Shown piece by piece: positions 47,453 through 60,564 of a stretch of DNA of 64,000 bases. The notes beneath the pieces are model-generated. The model was not told where the DNA came from, did no database searches, and was given only the letters and a program-made list of their open reading frames with translations. The stretch is from NCBI RefSeq assembly GCF_018294505.1, contig NC_057802.1:308314961-308378960 (forward strand). The letters are read 5' to 3'. Source of the stretch: Triticum aestivum (taxonomy: Eukaryota; Streptophyta; Magnoliopsida; Poales; Poaceae). The translations under genes and the position numbers were made by a program. The stretch's first letter is position 1, and the number at the start of each line of letters is the position of its first letter.

Positions 47453-48760
47453 TGATGACCCACAAGTATAGGGGGTCGCAACAGTCTTCGATGGTAGTAT
47501 TTCACCCAAATTTATTGATTAGGCGCAAGGGAGCCAAAGAATATTTGGAAGCCTTAGCAGTTGATTTGTCAATTCGAACACACCTAAAAAGTCACTTCGT
47601 TGCACCAATTTATTAGTAGCGCATTAATACGATAGCAATGATAACCATGGTAACGTAGTAACAGTAGTGGTAATAACAGTTTTGTAGCAATGGGAATAGT
47701 AGTAGTATAGTAACTTGAGCAAACACAATATTAGCAAATCGTAGGCATTGGATCAACGATGGATATTTGGATGAAATTCAATATGTAATTGTCACAACCT
47801 AGAGCGATACACAATATCTCCAATTCATCAATTATCTGTAGGAATTTATTTCGTGTATAGTCATACGTGCTTGCAGTATGAACTTGCATGTCATCTTTTG
47901 TCCTACCCTCCTGTGGCAGCGGGGTCCTAATGGAAACTAAGGGTAACTAAGGCACTCCTTTTAGTAGAGAACTAGAACAAAGCATTAACACATAGTGAAT
48001 ATATGAACTCCTCAAATTACAGTCATTCTCGGATTGTATCCCAACTATTGTCACCTTGGGGTCTACGGTTCAGAACAATAACAGGTGCATATAAATTGTA
48101 GATAGGATCAAGAACTCAAATATATTCATGAAAACACAAAGGGTTTATATCTAAAATCATGCCAATCGGGCCCTAATGACAAGCATTAAGCACAACAAAG
48201 TCATAGCAGCATCAATCTCAGAATGTAGTGGATACTAGGGATCATGCCCTAACAAAATCGACTCGATTACACAAGAAATCACATCCGTCTCCATTACCAT
48301 CTAGGAAGCCTACGTAGGAATTACTCACTCCCGGTGGCGAGCATCATGGAATTGTTGATGGAGCAGGGTTGATGATGCACGGTGATGCATCGCCCTCTCT
48401 GGAGCCCCGAACGGACTCTAGACCAGGCCTCCAGATAAAGAACAGGAGGTGGCGGTGGCTCCGTATCATAAAACGAGATGATTCTTTCTCTCTGATTTTT
48501 TCTTGGAAAGACGATACTTGTAGGCCTGGAATTAGGTTAGACGGCCACATGTGGGCCCCCAAGGCAGCCAGGTGCGCCCTGGGGGGTGGGTGTGCCCCGC
48601 TACCTTGTGGGCAACTGGTGGCCCCCCTATGATAGATCTTTGCACCAGTATTTTTTATATATTCAATAAAAAAATCTCCGCCAAGTTTTGTCCAATTCTG
48701 AGAACTTTTATTTCTGCACAAAAAACAACACCAAGATAGTTCTACTGAAAATAGCGTTAG
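47453..48760 (-). mobile_element. Athila-like Gypsy 5' LTR, partial, antisense
   Basis: The left end tgatgacccacaagtatagg is the inverted LTR 3' end. The LTR is collinear with 51717-53138 to about cagcgttag and is then cut by the LTR that starts at 48761. On the minus strand it is the 5' LTR, with gag to its left. Confidence 0.85.
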
Positions 48761-51540
48761 TGAAAGGGCATGTCGCCCCTAAGTGTGGTTTTGGTAATTA
48801 ATGACAATCTCTATGGAGTAATGTTTTCAATGAGATATATTTGAAGGTTTTGTCCATAGATGGTGCCTCAGGGATATTGGATGGAATCAAGAATGAAGTA
48901 CATATATATGAAGATATATTTACTCTAAGTTTTGGAATTAAATGATAATTCTTATGGAGCATTAAGTGAACTGAATCTTATATGAAGATATATGTTCCAT
49001 AGTGATGCTTGATGTGCATTAGGTTGTTTTGTGAAGAATGCCATCAAAGCAACCAAAGAAGTCCTCATGGTATCCTTTTCTGGATACCCCGTGCACATGG
49101 GCTTGTACCGTGCGCACGTGGCCGAGTGTCAACTCTCTGGATACCCTATGCTCATAGGGCCTAGGTGTTGGCTCTTGAGATCCCTTGTCCAGTGAGGTTT
49201 CAAGTTGGTTTTCGGGTACTTCTATTGAATCCATCAAGATTGATTTCCATGTCCAACAAATTTTTTCAAGATGGTGTTCGTTGGAAGTTCTCAAAGATTG
49301 ACATATTTGGGCTTTTAAGGATCAAGAGCTTGAGAGTATAATCAAATAGAAGAATTCAAGTTATGCTTTTAAGACAAGATCATGGTAAGCTCATGTGTTG
49401 GGTTTTTGGTTGATCAAGTCTTGAAGCAAGAAACTAGAGTGAATAATTCATTGTGTCTCTCAAGAGATTACGATGGAGTTTTAGAAGAGCATGTGGTGAC
49501 CAAGATGATATTCATAGTGGGACTTGATATGGTCATGAAAGAGTCTTTGGTGATATAGTCTTGAAGCAATGAAGGGAAATGAAGAGTTCATTATGGCTTT
49601 CAAGAAACCAAGATGGGGCATGAAGTAAAGATGTTGGTTGACGAAGATGAAGCTCGAAGATTATATCTAGATGGTCAACTCACAAAGTGCAATCTTTGTA
49701 CCACGTGGGATCAAGTGATCTAATGGTATGGTAAGTAATTGTGAATTGTGCTTTGTTACCTAACCCATACTATGTGTTTGTTATGTCTATGTGGGTTAGG
49801 TGTTTCTCATGGGCTTGCATCAAAAGGAAAGATTTCAAGTGGCCTATGTGTGGATGACATCAAGTGGTGATGGTCATAGGGTTTGAGGAGTCCAAGTGCA
49901 AGATGAGAAGCCGGACGTTATATGATTTGAAGCTTGTGGTCCACATCTTGATAATGTGCATGTGAAGATGGGCTTAAGTTAAGGATTTCCTCATTGCAAT
50001 ATGAGGAAGCATTTCGAGTATCTTCACCAAGTGACTGTGGACAAGAAAAAGAGTCCAACTTGAGGCAAGCATTAAAGTCATCATCAAGCTCAAGTGGAAT
50101 GTGCAAGGCAAAGGTATACCTTAGCTAGGTTTTCCTAATTTTGCCGGTCTCATGGTGCTTGGTGGGAGACCAGATTATAGGTTTGATAGTTATACTATCA
50201 AGAGGGACTTTCGGACGAGTAGCTTTATCACGTCGCATGTAGAGAGCTCAAACCTTTTCATGATTTGCATCATTCTTTATTGTTGATCTTGGGTGGTTTC
50301 TCTATGTGAGGACCTTGGGCTTTTCCATAACTTTAAAATGAGCGCAAGATCATCGAATTCAGAGTTCGTGTGCCAAAGTTGTGCATGTTTTAGTGGGCTG
50401 CTGCTCGCTGTTATGGGTACCCCGTGGGCACAGGGTTTTGACCTCGTGGGCACGCCCCCCCGTGCACACGGGACCCCGTGGGCATGGTGTGTCTAGGAAG
50501 TGTCCGTTGGTGCCCCAACGGCTAGTTTGGGGGTTTGCCTATTTAATGGCTCCGCCCCCTCCGGTTTGGGGGATGTTCACACACCTTCTAAACATCATTT
50601 TGAGCCTCTTACCACCTCTCCCAAACCCCTATCTCCCCTCTATGTGAAGGGGGATTTGTGGATGGATCTTTGAGTCATCTGTTGATTCTATCCATTGCAT
50701 CCCCTCTCTTCAATCTCCGACTTTCGAGAGTGCATCTTGTGAGATTGAGAGTGTGAGTTGAGCATTTGTTGCTTGATCTTGCATTGCATTTGTTGCATTG
50801 GTTTGAGCTCCCCTCATCGATTTGTTCGAGTGAGAGCCCGCGAGTTTATTACTCTTGGAGGCTTCCGCTTCCTAGACGGTTTGGTGATATATTTAGAAGT
50901 TTGTGAAGAGGCCTAGGTGGCCAAGGTTCCTCCGGAAGCTTCCTTTTGTGGTGTGCTCCGGGGAAGGGTGTGAAGTGGACTAGGTGGTCAAGTTCCTCTG
51001 GAAGCTTCTGTGTTTGTGGTGTGCTCCGAAGAAGTTTGTAAAGGTGTGGTGGTCGCCTTCAAGACCAACCCCAAGTGAATCAAGGCTCGTCTGTGGGGGT
51101 GACTCGAAAGGGAGAATATGGTGAGTCACTTGGTGACACTCCGGAGCTTTAGCTTTGGCATCGCTCTAACGGAGATTAGCACTCTCACGAGTGTGAACTC
51201 CGGGATAAATCCACATCCCTGACTCACTTGTGGTTATATCATACCCACACCCTTTACTTTCCACAATTCATACTTGCTCATATTGATATATCTTGTGCTA
51301 GTTGAATTGCTTAGTTGTTCCTACATTTCCATATATTGTGATATAGTTTGTGCTTGCTAGTTTCCTTAAGTGCCTATCTTGTTTAGCATAGGTTGTTGGT
51401 GCACTTAGTTGAGCCTAGCATATTTATGATTTGTGCTTGAAAATTATTTGTTTAGTTTAATTTCGCATTAGGATAAAGCCAAATCCATAAAAGTGTTTAA
51501 ACGCCTTCACCCCCGTCTAGTTGTCATCTAGATCCTTTCA
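48761..51540 (+). mobile_element. LTR of a retrotransposon (TGAAAGGGC start), 2780 bp
   Basis: It begins tgaaagggcatgtcgcccct and ends gatcctttca just before ttggtattagagc, a tRNA-Met-type primer site. The preceding five bases are gttag. It inserted into the Athila-like LTR to its left. GC-rich inverted words (ccccgtgggcac and relatives) cluster at 49080-49165 and 50400-50490. Frames inside are short and not conserved. Confidence 0.8.
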
Positions 51541-51541
51541 A

Positions 51542-51553
51542 TTGGTATTAGAG
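51542..51553 (+). promoter_or_regulatory. Primer-binding site of the TGAAAGGGC element
   Basis: tggtattagagc-type sequence directly follows the LTR end, with gctttggtctc after it as in the element at 62137. Confidence 0.75.
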
Positions 51554-51596
51554 CTTTGGTCTCTCCTTAGTTGTCTTTACTGCCTAGAGAGTAAAG

Positions 51597-51716
51597 ATGT
51601 CGACTAGTGGTATAGTGCATGATGCCACTTTTGTTTTAGTGGCACAAACTATCACTAGTGGAAAATTCGCATGCTTTTTCCACTTTCAGGCCATGGGTCC
51701 AAATTTTGTGCGAATT
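51597..51716 (+). pseudogene. Start of a gag frame, cut after 40 codons
   Basis: An ATG 56 bases past the LTR opens a frame reading MSTSGIVHDATFVLVAQT and continues in frame to GPNFVRI, where the LTR starting at 51717 interrupts it. Its position after the primer site fits gag. The protein is too short to classify; by analogy with 62220 it may be Copia, but that is a guess. The remainder of this element would lie right of the window. Confidence 0.5.
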
Positions 51717-53138
51717 TGATAACCCACAAGTATAGCGGATCGCAACAGTTTTCGAGGATAGAGTATTCAACCCAAATTTATACATTCGACACAAGGGAAT
51801 GCAAAGAATATTTGTAAGTATTAGTAGTTGAGTTGTCAATTCAACCACACCTGGAGATTAAATATCTGCAGCAAAGTGATCAGTAGCATAGTAGTATGGT
51901 AATTTGATAGTGATAGCACTAATAGTAACAACAATAGCAACGGTAACATTGGTAGCAGTAATTTTGTAGCAGTTATGAAAGTAGCAATAGTAATAGTAAC
52001 GCATTAAGAACAATAGGAAAAACTCCTAGGCATTGGATCGGTGATTTCCTTGGATAATATTCATCATATAACAGACATAACCTAGGGCAACACAGAACTA
52101 ACTCCAATTCATCAATATAATGTAGGCATGTGTATTCCGTATATAGTCATATGTGCTAATGTAAAAGAACTTGCATGACATCTTTTGTCCTACCCTCCCG
52201 TGGCAGTGGGGTCCATAAGGAAACTAAGGGATATTAAGGCCTCCTTTTAATAGAGAACCAGAACAAAACATTAACACATAGTAAATACATGAACTCCTCA
52301 AACTACGGTAATCACTGGAAAGAATCCCAATTATTGTCACCTTGGGGTATGCGGATCATAACACATAATAGGTGCATATAAATTGCATGGTAGGATCAAG
52401 AACACAAATATATTGGTGAAAACATAAACGGTTCAGATCCGAAATCATGGCACTCGGGCCCTAGTGACAAGCATTAAGCACAACAAAGTCATAGCAACAT
52501 CAATCTCAGAACATAGTGGATACTAGGGATCAAGCCCTAACAAAGCTAACTCAATTACATGATGAATCTCATCCAACCCCTCACCGTCCAGCAAGCCTAC
52601 GAGGAGATTTCTCACTCCCGGCGGTGAGCATCATGAAATTGGTGATGGAGGATGGTTGGTGATGACGATGATGGCGAATCCGCCTCTCCGGAGCCTAGAA
52701 CGAACTCCCGATCTAGCCTCCCGGTGAAGAGCATGAGGTGACGGTGGCTCCGTATCGTAAAACGCGATGAAACTTCATCTATTATTTTTCTCTTGGAAAA
52801 TAGGAATTTATTGAGTTGGAGTTAGGGTCAGCGGAGCCTCGAGGGGCCCACTACCCACTAGGGCGCGCCAGAGGGGGGTGGCGCGCCTTGGTGCCTAGTG
52901 GGTAGCAGGGGCCCCCTTTCCAGTGGGTATTTGCTCCAATATTTTTCTTTTATTCAAAAATAATTCTCCAAAAAGTTTTGTCCAATTCCGAGAACTTCTA
53001 TTTCTGCACAAAAACAACACCATGGTAGTTCTGCTGAAAACAACATCAATCCGGGTTAGTTTCATGCAAATCATGCAAATTAGAGTCCAAAACAAGAGCA
53101 AAAGTTTTTGGAGAAGTAGATACGACGGAGACGTATCA
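51717..53138 (-). mobile_element. Athila-like Gypsy 3' LTR, antisense, complete
   Basis: It runs from tgataacccacaagtatagc to gacggagacgtatca (1422 bp). On the minus strand it starts TGATACGTCTCC and ends GGGTTATCA. Immediately right, actcccccaagctt inverts to aagcttgggggagt, its polypurine tract. It is therefore the 3' LTR of a minus-strand element whose body extends right. Confidence 0.88.
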
Positions 53139-54552
53139 ACTCCCCCAAGCTTAACTCATTGCTTGTCCTGAAGCAATTCAGTTTGCAAACTGAAAGTGAT
53201 AAAGAAAAAAAATTACGAACTCTTTTGTTCTTGTGTCCATCTATATGCTTAAATAATACCCAGGTTTTCAACAAAGATCATGACTAAACATGCAAACAAT
53301 AACTCTCAGAAATTATATTTCACTCATATCAATGGCATAATCAACTAGCGAGCAATAATAAAATATCTCAAATGCCAACACTTTGTCAAAACAATCATGA
53401 TATAATATGACAATAATGGTATCTCGCTAGCCCTTTCTGAGACCGCAAAACATAAATGCAGAGCATCTCCAAAGTTCAAGCAGCGACTAAACATTGTAAT
53501 TCATGGTAGAAGAGATCCAGTCATGATGCACACAACATTAACTATACACAATGCATGAGAACGACAATAGTGCTCTCCAGACTGGTGCTTGTTTGAGAAG
53601 GTAATGACTCAATAATAAAAGTAAAATAACACAAAAGTAAATAGATAGGCCCTTCGTAGAGGGAAACAGAGATTTGCAGAGGTGCCAGAGCTCAAGGCTT
53701 AAATCAGAGATAAGTATAATTTTGGGAGGTAAACATTACTACCAAGAGTTATCAATATCTTCCATGCTAAACACATTAGCGGTGGTTCCCAAGCGGTAGA
53801 AGTAAAGTTTACCCCCCTCCACCAACAAACACAAGCCATGGCTAGCGGAATCCTCGGGTGCCCTCCATACCAGCAACAGTCCGGGGGAGTTTGTTTTATT
53901 ATTATTGCAATTTTTGATCATGGGACTAGGCATTCCGATTACCGTCCCCTCTCATGCAAGGACGAGTGAATAAACACTCATCGTGGGAATAACCCACTTA
54001 GCATGGAGGATACTGACCACCCCCTTTCGCTCCATGAGCGGTACGGGCACACAAAACATCTGTTCATTTGAATTTTGGGAGGTGGCACATGCAAATTTAC
54101 TTGGAACAACAGGGTAATACCACATATAGGTAGATATAGTGGACTCATTTGGAATAACTTTGGTTTAAGGATTTTGATGAACAAGTGGTATTCCCGCTTA
54201 GTACAGGTGAAGGCTAGCAAATAGGTTGAGAAGCGACCAACTAGAGAGCGAAAACGGTCATAATCAAGCATTATGAATAATTAACATTGAATACTAGCAT
54301 GAGTTGGGTATAAACACCATGAACATAAATGTCGTGGAGGCTATGTTGGTTTTGAATCAACTACATGCGTGAAAATGTGCCAAGTCAAGCCACTTGAAAC
54401 ATTCAGAGGAGGATACCATATCATCATACTACATCACAACCATTTTAATGCATGTTGACATCTAAGATAAATCATTATCCACTCCTAGCTACTTAAGCAT
54501 GGCATGAGCAACTATAATATCAAATTCATCATAAACATGTTTAATGTCAATC
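53139..54552 (-). mobile_element. 3' internal region of the minus-strand Athila-like element
   Basis: The polypurine tract at 53139-53152 links this DNA to the LTR at 51717. I see no pol or envelope-like motif; it is the non-coding zone before the 3' LTR. It ends where a Tat-like LTR begins at 54553. Confidence 0.6.
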
Positions 54553-55426
54553 TGTCGGCGTTCTGGGAACCAGGATACCCAGACTTGCCAGCCTGCGGCC
54601 CATGGCGTGGCTTCATCGACGGCCTGGTACGACCCATCTACGACACCTCCAAGACAAGACCCTCACGAGTGGCCAAGCCTCGCGAGGCGGGCGACATCAA
54701 GACCTCCGGAGGGAGCGGCCTCCCCGGGCTGGCTCCTGAGGAGCGGAGATTTCTATGTGGGATCCCACCTCATGAGGTTGAGGTGACGCAAGCCTTGATG
54801 ACCAAGGCCAGGCAGGCGCCAGCGGGCGCAGAGGAGCAGGTTTCCTCTTTGGTGCAAGGAGGCAAGCGCAGACGCAGGGTCCCGAGGAATCAGCTAAAGG
54901 TTTCCATTCTCGTGCAACAAGACCAAGACCGCCAGGACGGCAGGACGGATGTCATCACCGAGCCCACGTAGCGTCACGACCAAAAGCTTTGCAGGCAAAG
55001 ACCACCTTTCATCAGGATAAGATGTACTACTTGCCCCCCTTCAAAATTGGCCATTGTGGGATCCCTTCCCGCCTTCATTTTGGGGGAAGAGGACCGAGGC
55101 CACTATAAATATAGCTTAGCCACCATCGTAGTAGGGATCCCAGACATCATCCACTCACACCCACACCAAAGCAGACCTCGCGAGGTTGTTCTTCCCTTGT
55201 ACTAGTCCATCCTCAGCCCCTCGTGAGGCTAATCCACAACAAAGCAGGAGTTGGGTCTTACATCGCAAGGTGGACCAAACCTGGGTAAATTGTTGTGTCC
55301 CTTTCCTTTCTTGTTCATCGAGCTAGGCCGTGGGAGCAATGAACTGGTTGGCTGGAGAGGTTGAGTTCTTTGCACATGCCCCAGAGTTTGAACCTTTCTT
55401 GGGTCCGCGGAGCCCTGAATCTGACA
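54553..55426 (+). mobile_element. Tat-like Gypsy 5' LTR, 874 bp
   Basis: It starts tgtcggcgttctgggaacc and ends ccctgaatctgaca. The following tttagcaggattggtagggg looks like a decayed TTTGGCGCGCCAGGTAGGGG primer site. A TATA-like tataaata lies at 55104-55111. A frame across 54504-54971 has no known domain. Confidence 0.72.
55104..55111 (+). promoter_or_regulatory. TATA box of the Tat-like LTR
   Basis: tataaata within cactataaatatagc, ~320 bp before the LTR end. Confidence 0.5.
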
Positions 55427-55498
55427 TTTAGCAGGATTGGTAGGGGTGTGTCGAAGCCTCTCTTCCACCGTTCGCTCCGCTGTTGTTCCGCCGTTCCT

Positions 55499-57851
55499 AT
55501 GGCAGACGCCCGCCGCGTCCGTGCCGAGCCCCAAGCAGCTCGGGTCGCCCAGACGACTCCCATGGGCAACGACGTCCCTCGCCGCTCCCCCTCCCCGGTG
55601 GCTAACACCGCCATCGACCCTGCTGCCCGTGAACAGCAGGACTCGTCGCAGCCACCATCCGTGCGGCGCGACGGCCGCACCGCGACTCCATCACCCACTC
55701 CGGCCACGGCGTCGTCTTCTCACATTCATCGCGGGTTGGCGAACACGCAGGCTGCGCTGCTCATGGCACACGAGCTTCTACGCGACCGCCCGGCCAACAA
55801 CCTCTACGACGACTGGCTCGCCCGCATCACCGAGCTCGTTAACGTCGTTGGTGAGGCCCCTACACTGTCCCGCTCACCTCGTCCTCCGCCGTCCCTGGCG
55901 GACGACGTGGCTCACGACACGCCTCCTCCTCCTCCTCCTTTGCATGGCGTTGACCCCCGAGCCAAGGCGTGAGGCTCCCTAGCGCGACCCGCTGCGCAGG
56001 GCACCGGCACGCGATGAAGAAAGCTGCGAGGTGGTGTAGCGGCCCCAAGGAGAAGCATGTGCGCTTCCAGCTCCGCCACGTCAAGACCGTGTGCCGCTAG
56101 AGGCGGCGGCGCGCGGGCGTCAAGATCAGGCTCCTCCTCAGTGGCTGGCTCCCATGAGTGCAGCAGGTTGCCGTGCCTTCACCCCGAAGCTGCGCCGCGT
56201 CGCCTGGCCCGGCAAGTTCAAGCCGGATCTACCTCCATGCTATGATGGCACCCCTGACCCCGCCGAGTTCCTCCAGCTCTACGAGCTAAGTATCGAGGCA
56301 GCGAATGGCAACGACAAAGTCATGGTGAACTGGTTCCCCTGGCCCTCAAAGATGGCGCACGCTCATGGCTCCTGAACCTTCCGGTGGGGTCGATCTCCTC
56401 CCGGGATGAGCTCTACGAGCGCTTCATCGCCAACTTCCAAGGCACTCGTGACCGCGCTCCTGCGGCAGGTGACCTACGGCGCATCAAGCAGTAGCCGGGA
56501 GAAAGCCTGCACAAATACATACATCACTTCACCAACGTTCGCCTCAAGATCCCTAAGGTGTCGAACGAGGCCATCATTTCGGTGTTCACTGATGGCGTCT
56601 GGGGCATCAAGATGAAGGAAGAGCTCTCCATACACGAAGACCTGTGCTCGGCTTTGGAGATGTTCAACATGGCAACCAGATGCGTAAGGGCAGAGGAAGG
56701 TCGCTTCTCCCTCCTGGAGCTCCTGGAGGCTGATCCTGAAGAAAAGAAGGCCAAGGATGTGAAGCGCAAGGGCCCTGCTGTGCTCGCGGCCGAACCTGAG
56801 ATGAAGCGCGGCTGCGACCATGCCGAACCCTCCAAGGGTAGCCGCCCATTCTGCATGGACTGCCAGGAGCTCAGGGCAATCCGACCATGCGACCTGAGAT
56901 GAAGCGCGGCTGCGACCATGCCGAACCCTCCAAGGGCTCCACAACGTCCACAACCACAACAACAACGACTGCCAGGAGCTCAGGGCAATCCGCGACGGGC
57001 ACCTTGGCCGCCGTCCCGAGCGCAATGACCGTGGCTATGGCCGCGGAGGAGGCCGAGATGGAGGCCGCTAGGACAACCATGACCCCCGCCAGGACTGGCG
57101 CGATCAGCCCCGTGAGGACCGTTGGCAGGGCCAGCCTCATGATGGCCCCTGGAGGGACCAGCCTTGTGAGGACGATCCTCAGGGCAACGCCGGCCTCCCT
57201 TCGCTGCCACCGCCGCCAAGGAGGAACGATGACCACCGCCACGATGATGGGGCTGGGGGCTTCCAAGAGCTTCGAGCCATTGCCTGCATCCTAGGTGGCG
57301 CTCACGCCCCCGCCTCTCATCGCATCTTCAAGCAGTTCGCTCGTGAGGTGAACGCAACCCTTCCCAAGATCGGGGCGTCGCGTCCCCTCAGATGGTCCAA
57401 GTACGCCGTCACCTTCGACTCTACGGACCAACTCAAGTGCTAAATTGCCGCTGGCGCGCTCCCAGTGCTCTGCTCACCGACCATCAGCAACGTCCCCGTC
57501 ACCAAGACACTCATCGACTGTGGCGCGGGACACAACGTCCTCTCTGCGAGACATTCGAAAGGCTCCAGGTGCCCTACGACCAGCTCGTCCCCACCAAGCC
57601 TTTCTAAGTGGTGGCCGACGGCTCCATCGTCCCCCTGGGACAGATTCGTCTCCCTGTCACCTTTGGCAAGCGTGACAACTACCGCACCGAGCTCATCGAC
57701 TTCGACATCGCCCAAATACGCCTCCCGTACAACGCCATCCTCGGGTATCCGACCCTCGCCAAGTTCATGCCAGCGACTCACCACAGCTACAATGTTCTTA
57801 AGATGCCAGGAAGCTGTGGCATCATCACCGTAGCCTGTGACGAGAAGGATG
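55499..57851 (+). pseudogene. Tat-like Gypsy gag and partial protease, frameshifted
   Basis: The start is set at ATG 55499 (MADARRVRAEP), 73 bases past the LTR. The first piece ends at TGA 55970. A second frame from 56091 reads TPKLRRVAWPGKFKPDLPP and YDGTPDPAEFLQLYELSIEA, the Tat-type gag core. A third, from about 56340, carries the next gag helices and, at 56558-56902, IHEDLCSALEMFNMATRC. A ~100-bp duplication (56794-56938 region) doubles part of the gag C-terminus. From 57611 GSIVPLGQIRLPVTFG and YNAILGYPTLAKFMP match the C-terminal half of the Tat-type protease. The catalytic Asp region is disrupted. An LTR inserts at 57852, so RT and beyond are out of view. Confidence 0.78.
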
Positions 57852-59434
57852 TGATACGTCCCCAACGTATCCATAATTTTTGATTGTTCCATGATGTTAT
57901 ATTATCAATCTTGGATGTTTTATAATCATTTTATAGTCATTTTATATCATTTTTTGGTACTAACCTGTTGACATAGTGCCAAGTGTCAGTTGCTGTTTTT
58001 TTGCATGTTTTTTATATCGCAGGAAATCAATACCAAACGGAGTCCAAACACAGCGAAACTTTTTGTAGATTTTTTCTGGACCAGAAGACAACCAATGGGC
58101 CGAAGAAGCGCCTGGGGGTGCTCCAAGGGGAGCATAACCCACCAGGGCGCGCCAGGAGGCCCAGGCGCGCCCAGGTGGGTTGTGCCCACCTCAGGTGCCC
58201 CCTGAACCGACTCTTTGCTCTATAAATACCCCAATATTCCAAAAACCCTAGGGGAGTCAACGAAAATCAATTCCAGCCGCCGCAGAGTCCAGAACCACCA
58301 GATCCACCAGATCCAATCTAGACACCATCACAGAGGGGTTCACCACTTCCATTGGTGCCTCTCCGATGATGCGTGAGTAGTTCTTTGTAGACCTTCGGGT
58401 CCGTAGTTAGTAGCTAGATGGCTTCCTCTCTCTCGTTTGATTCTCAATACAATGGTCTCTTGGAGATCCATATGATGTAACTCTTTGCGGTGTGTTTGTT
58501 GGGATCGGATGAACTTTGAGTTTATGATCAGATCTATCTTTTTATCCATGAAAGTTATTTGAGTTTCTTTGATCTGTTATGTGCATGAGTGCTTATAGCC
58601 TCGTATTTATTCTCCGATATTTGGGTTTTGTTTGGCTAACTCGATCTATTTATCTTGCGATGGGAAGAGGTGCTTTGTAGTGGGTTCGATCTTACGGTGC
58701 TTGATCCCAGTGACAGAAGGGGAACCGACACGTATGTATCGTTGCTACGAAGGATAAAACGATGGGGTCTATTTCTACATAAATAGATCTTGTCTACATC
58801 ATGTCATCGTTCTTATTGCATTACTCCATTTCTCCATGAACCTAATACACTAGATGCATGCTGGATAGTGGCCAATGTGTGGAGTAATAGTAGTAGATGC
58901 AGGCAGGAGTCGGTCAACTAATCTTGGACGTGATGCCTATGTCATGATGATTGCCTGGATATCATCATGATTATTTGAAGTTCTATCAATTGCCCAACAA
59001 TAATTTGTTTACCCACCGTTTGCTATTTTTTTTCGAGAGAAGGCACTAGTGAAACCTACGACCCCCGGGTCTCTTTCCCATATTATTTGCCTTTGCGATC
59101 TATTTTCCTTTGCTTTTATTTTCAGATCTATTAAACCAAAAATACAAAAATACCTTGCTGCCATTTATTCTTATTTATTTTATCTGGCGTTCGATCTATC
59201 AATCTACTACAATTTATTCACGTCCATTTGCCAATTTCGGGCCCCGTTACCCGTAAGGGATTGACAACCCCTTTAATACGTCGGGTTGCGAGTATTTGTT
59301 ATTTGTGTGCAAGCACCGTTTACGTGTTGTTGCTTGGTTCTCCTACTGGTTCGATAAGCTTGGTCTCATCAGTCGCTATGCTACATCATCCCTTCCTCTT
59401 TGGGGAAATACCGACGTAGCTTCAAGCCACATCA
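57852..59434 (+). mobile_element. Athila-like Gypsy 5' LTR (TGATACGTCC start), 1583 bp
   Basis: It starts tgatacgtccccaacgtatc and ends caagccacatca. A TATA box tataaata at 58221 is followed by gaaaaccctagg-like leader text. It inserted in the protease of the Tat-like element; the preceding five bases are ggatg. Sabrina/WHAM-type by recognition, not verified. Confidence 0.85.
58221..58228 (+). promoter_or_regulatory. TATA box of the Athila-like LTR
   Basis: tataaata in gctctataaatacccc, ~370 bp into the LTR. Confidence 0.6.
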
Positions 59435-59445
59435 AAAGGAATTTC

Positions 59446-59463
59446 TGGCGCCGTTGCCGGGGA
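59446..59463 (+). promoter_or_regulatory. Primer-binding site, Athila type
   Basis: TGGCGCCGTTGCCGGGGA lies 11 bases after the LTR end, the tRNA-Asp-type site of Athila-like elements. Confidence 0.85.
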
Positions 59464-59654
59464 GGATCTTCAACATATACCAGGTTCCTAATCACAAACC
59501 TCAGCTCCTCACAATTTACATTATTTGCCATTTGCCTCTCGTTTTCCTCTCCCCCGCTTCACAAAAAATTGCCATTTTATTCGCCCTCTTTTTCATTCGC
59601 TGTTTTCTTGCTGGATTGTTTTTGTGTGCAATCTTGTTTGCCAGTATTATCATC

Positions 59655-60524
59655 ATGGATAGTTCTTCCTCTATTGTGTGCACTCTCGAGAACGAGGTTC
59701 TCAACTTTAAACAAAGGGGAGGAGAAAATTTAAAAGATGCCTCGTATAGAATTTGCAATGCTCATAATAGATATATCCGTCAGCAATCTACAGTTGTTCT
59801 TCTTCGTTGTTTTTATGTAGGCATCACCACTTGGTATAGATTCGTCCTTGATACGGTTACCGGTGGAAATTTCTTGATGTGTCCCTCTCTTGATGCTTTT
59901 AATGCTATGGGAAGTTTAGTAGGCTCACCACCTCTTATGATTAATGAAACAACTTTGACTCTTGAGCATGTCATGGAAAGATTAGATGCTATTGAAAAGA
60001 AAATTCTTACTGAAGAGCATATTGAAAACTTGGATAAAAAGATGCATAATTTTGCTACTAAGATTGGGTCAAAAGCGGGATAAGTTTTTAAGTTGTTAAA
60101 AGAAAAGGGAACCATAATTCATGAAAGAATTGAAGAAAGCCCGTCTCAGATTGATAAACAGGAAGAAATCTTTAGTAATTTAAGCACATATTTTGTTTCC
60201 GCTAAAACTATTGAAAAAACTCCCGTAAAGATTGGTAGGACTACTCAAGTTACTAAGAACAAGGGTGCAACTTCTAGTAATAACAGTAAAGAGGATCTTA
60301 AGATGATTAGTATTCACCCGGATTTTGTTGAAGTTATAAGAGATCCCTTTGGCAAGAATGAATTCTTTAAATTTGTTCGTAGGAGTATTGTCATTGAAAA
60401 TCTTTATGCTAAATCTTTGAAGAATTCTAAGTGTTTGATTGAAGAGTTGGATAAGGATGACAAAATGAAAGTGCAACTATCCTTGGGTGGTTTTGGTAAT
60501 TCCAAACAGCATATAGCTCATTGA
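59655..60524 (+). pseudogene. Athila-like gag, one internal stop, C-terminus missing
   Basis: The ATG at 59655 opens MDSSSSIVCTLENEVLNF. The typical gag core follows: YIRQQSTVVLLRCFYVGIT, RFVLDTVTGGNFLMCPSLDA and MINETTLTLEHVMERLDAI. A TAA at 60081-60083 interrupts the frame, which then continues unchanged through DPFGKNEFFKFVRRSIVIEN to TGA 60522. Two further stops follow shortly. The Copia LTR at ~60565 cuts the element here, so the region seen in the fragment at 7065-7895 is not reached. An upstream frame extension to 59400 crosses the LTR end and primer site and is not part of the protein. Confidence 0.75.
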
Positions 60525-60564
60525 GCTAATGCTATTCCTAGATAAATATTTCAGGAAAGCTCAA

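Noticed and set aside
54504..54971. 155-codon frame over the Tat-like LTR start
   Set aside because: It crosses the boundary between two different elements and lies in LTR DNA.
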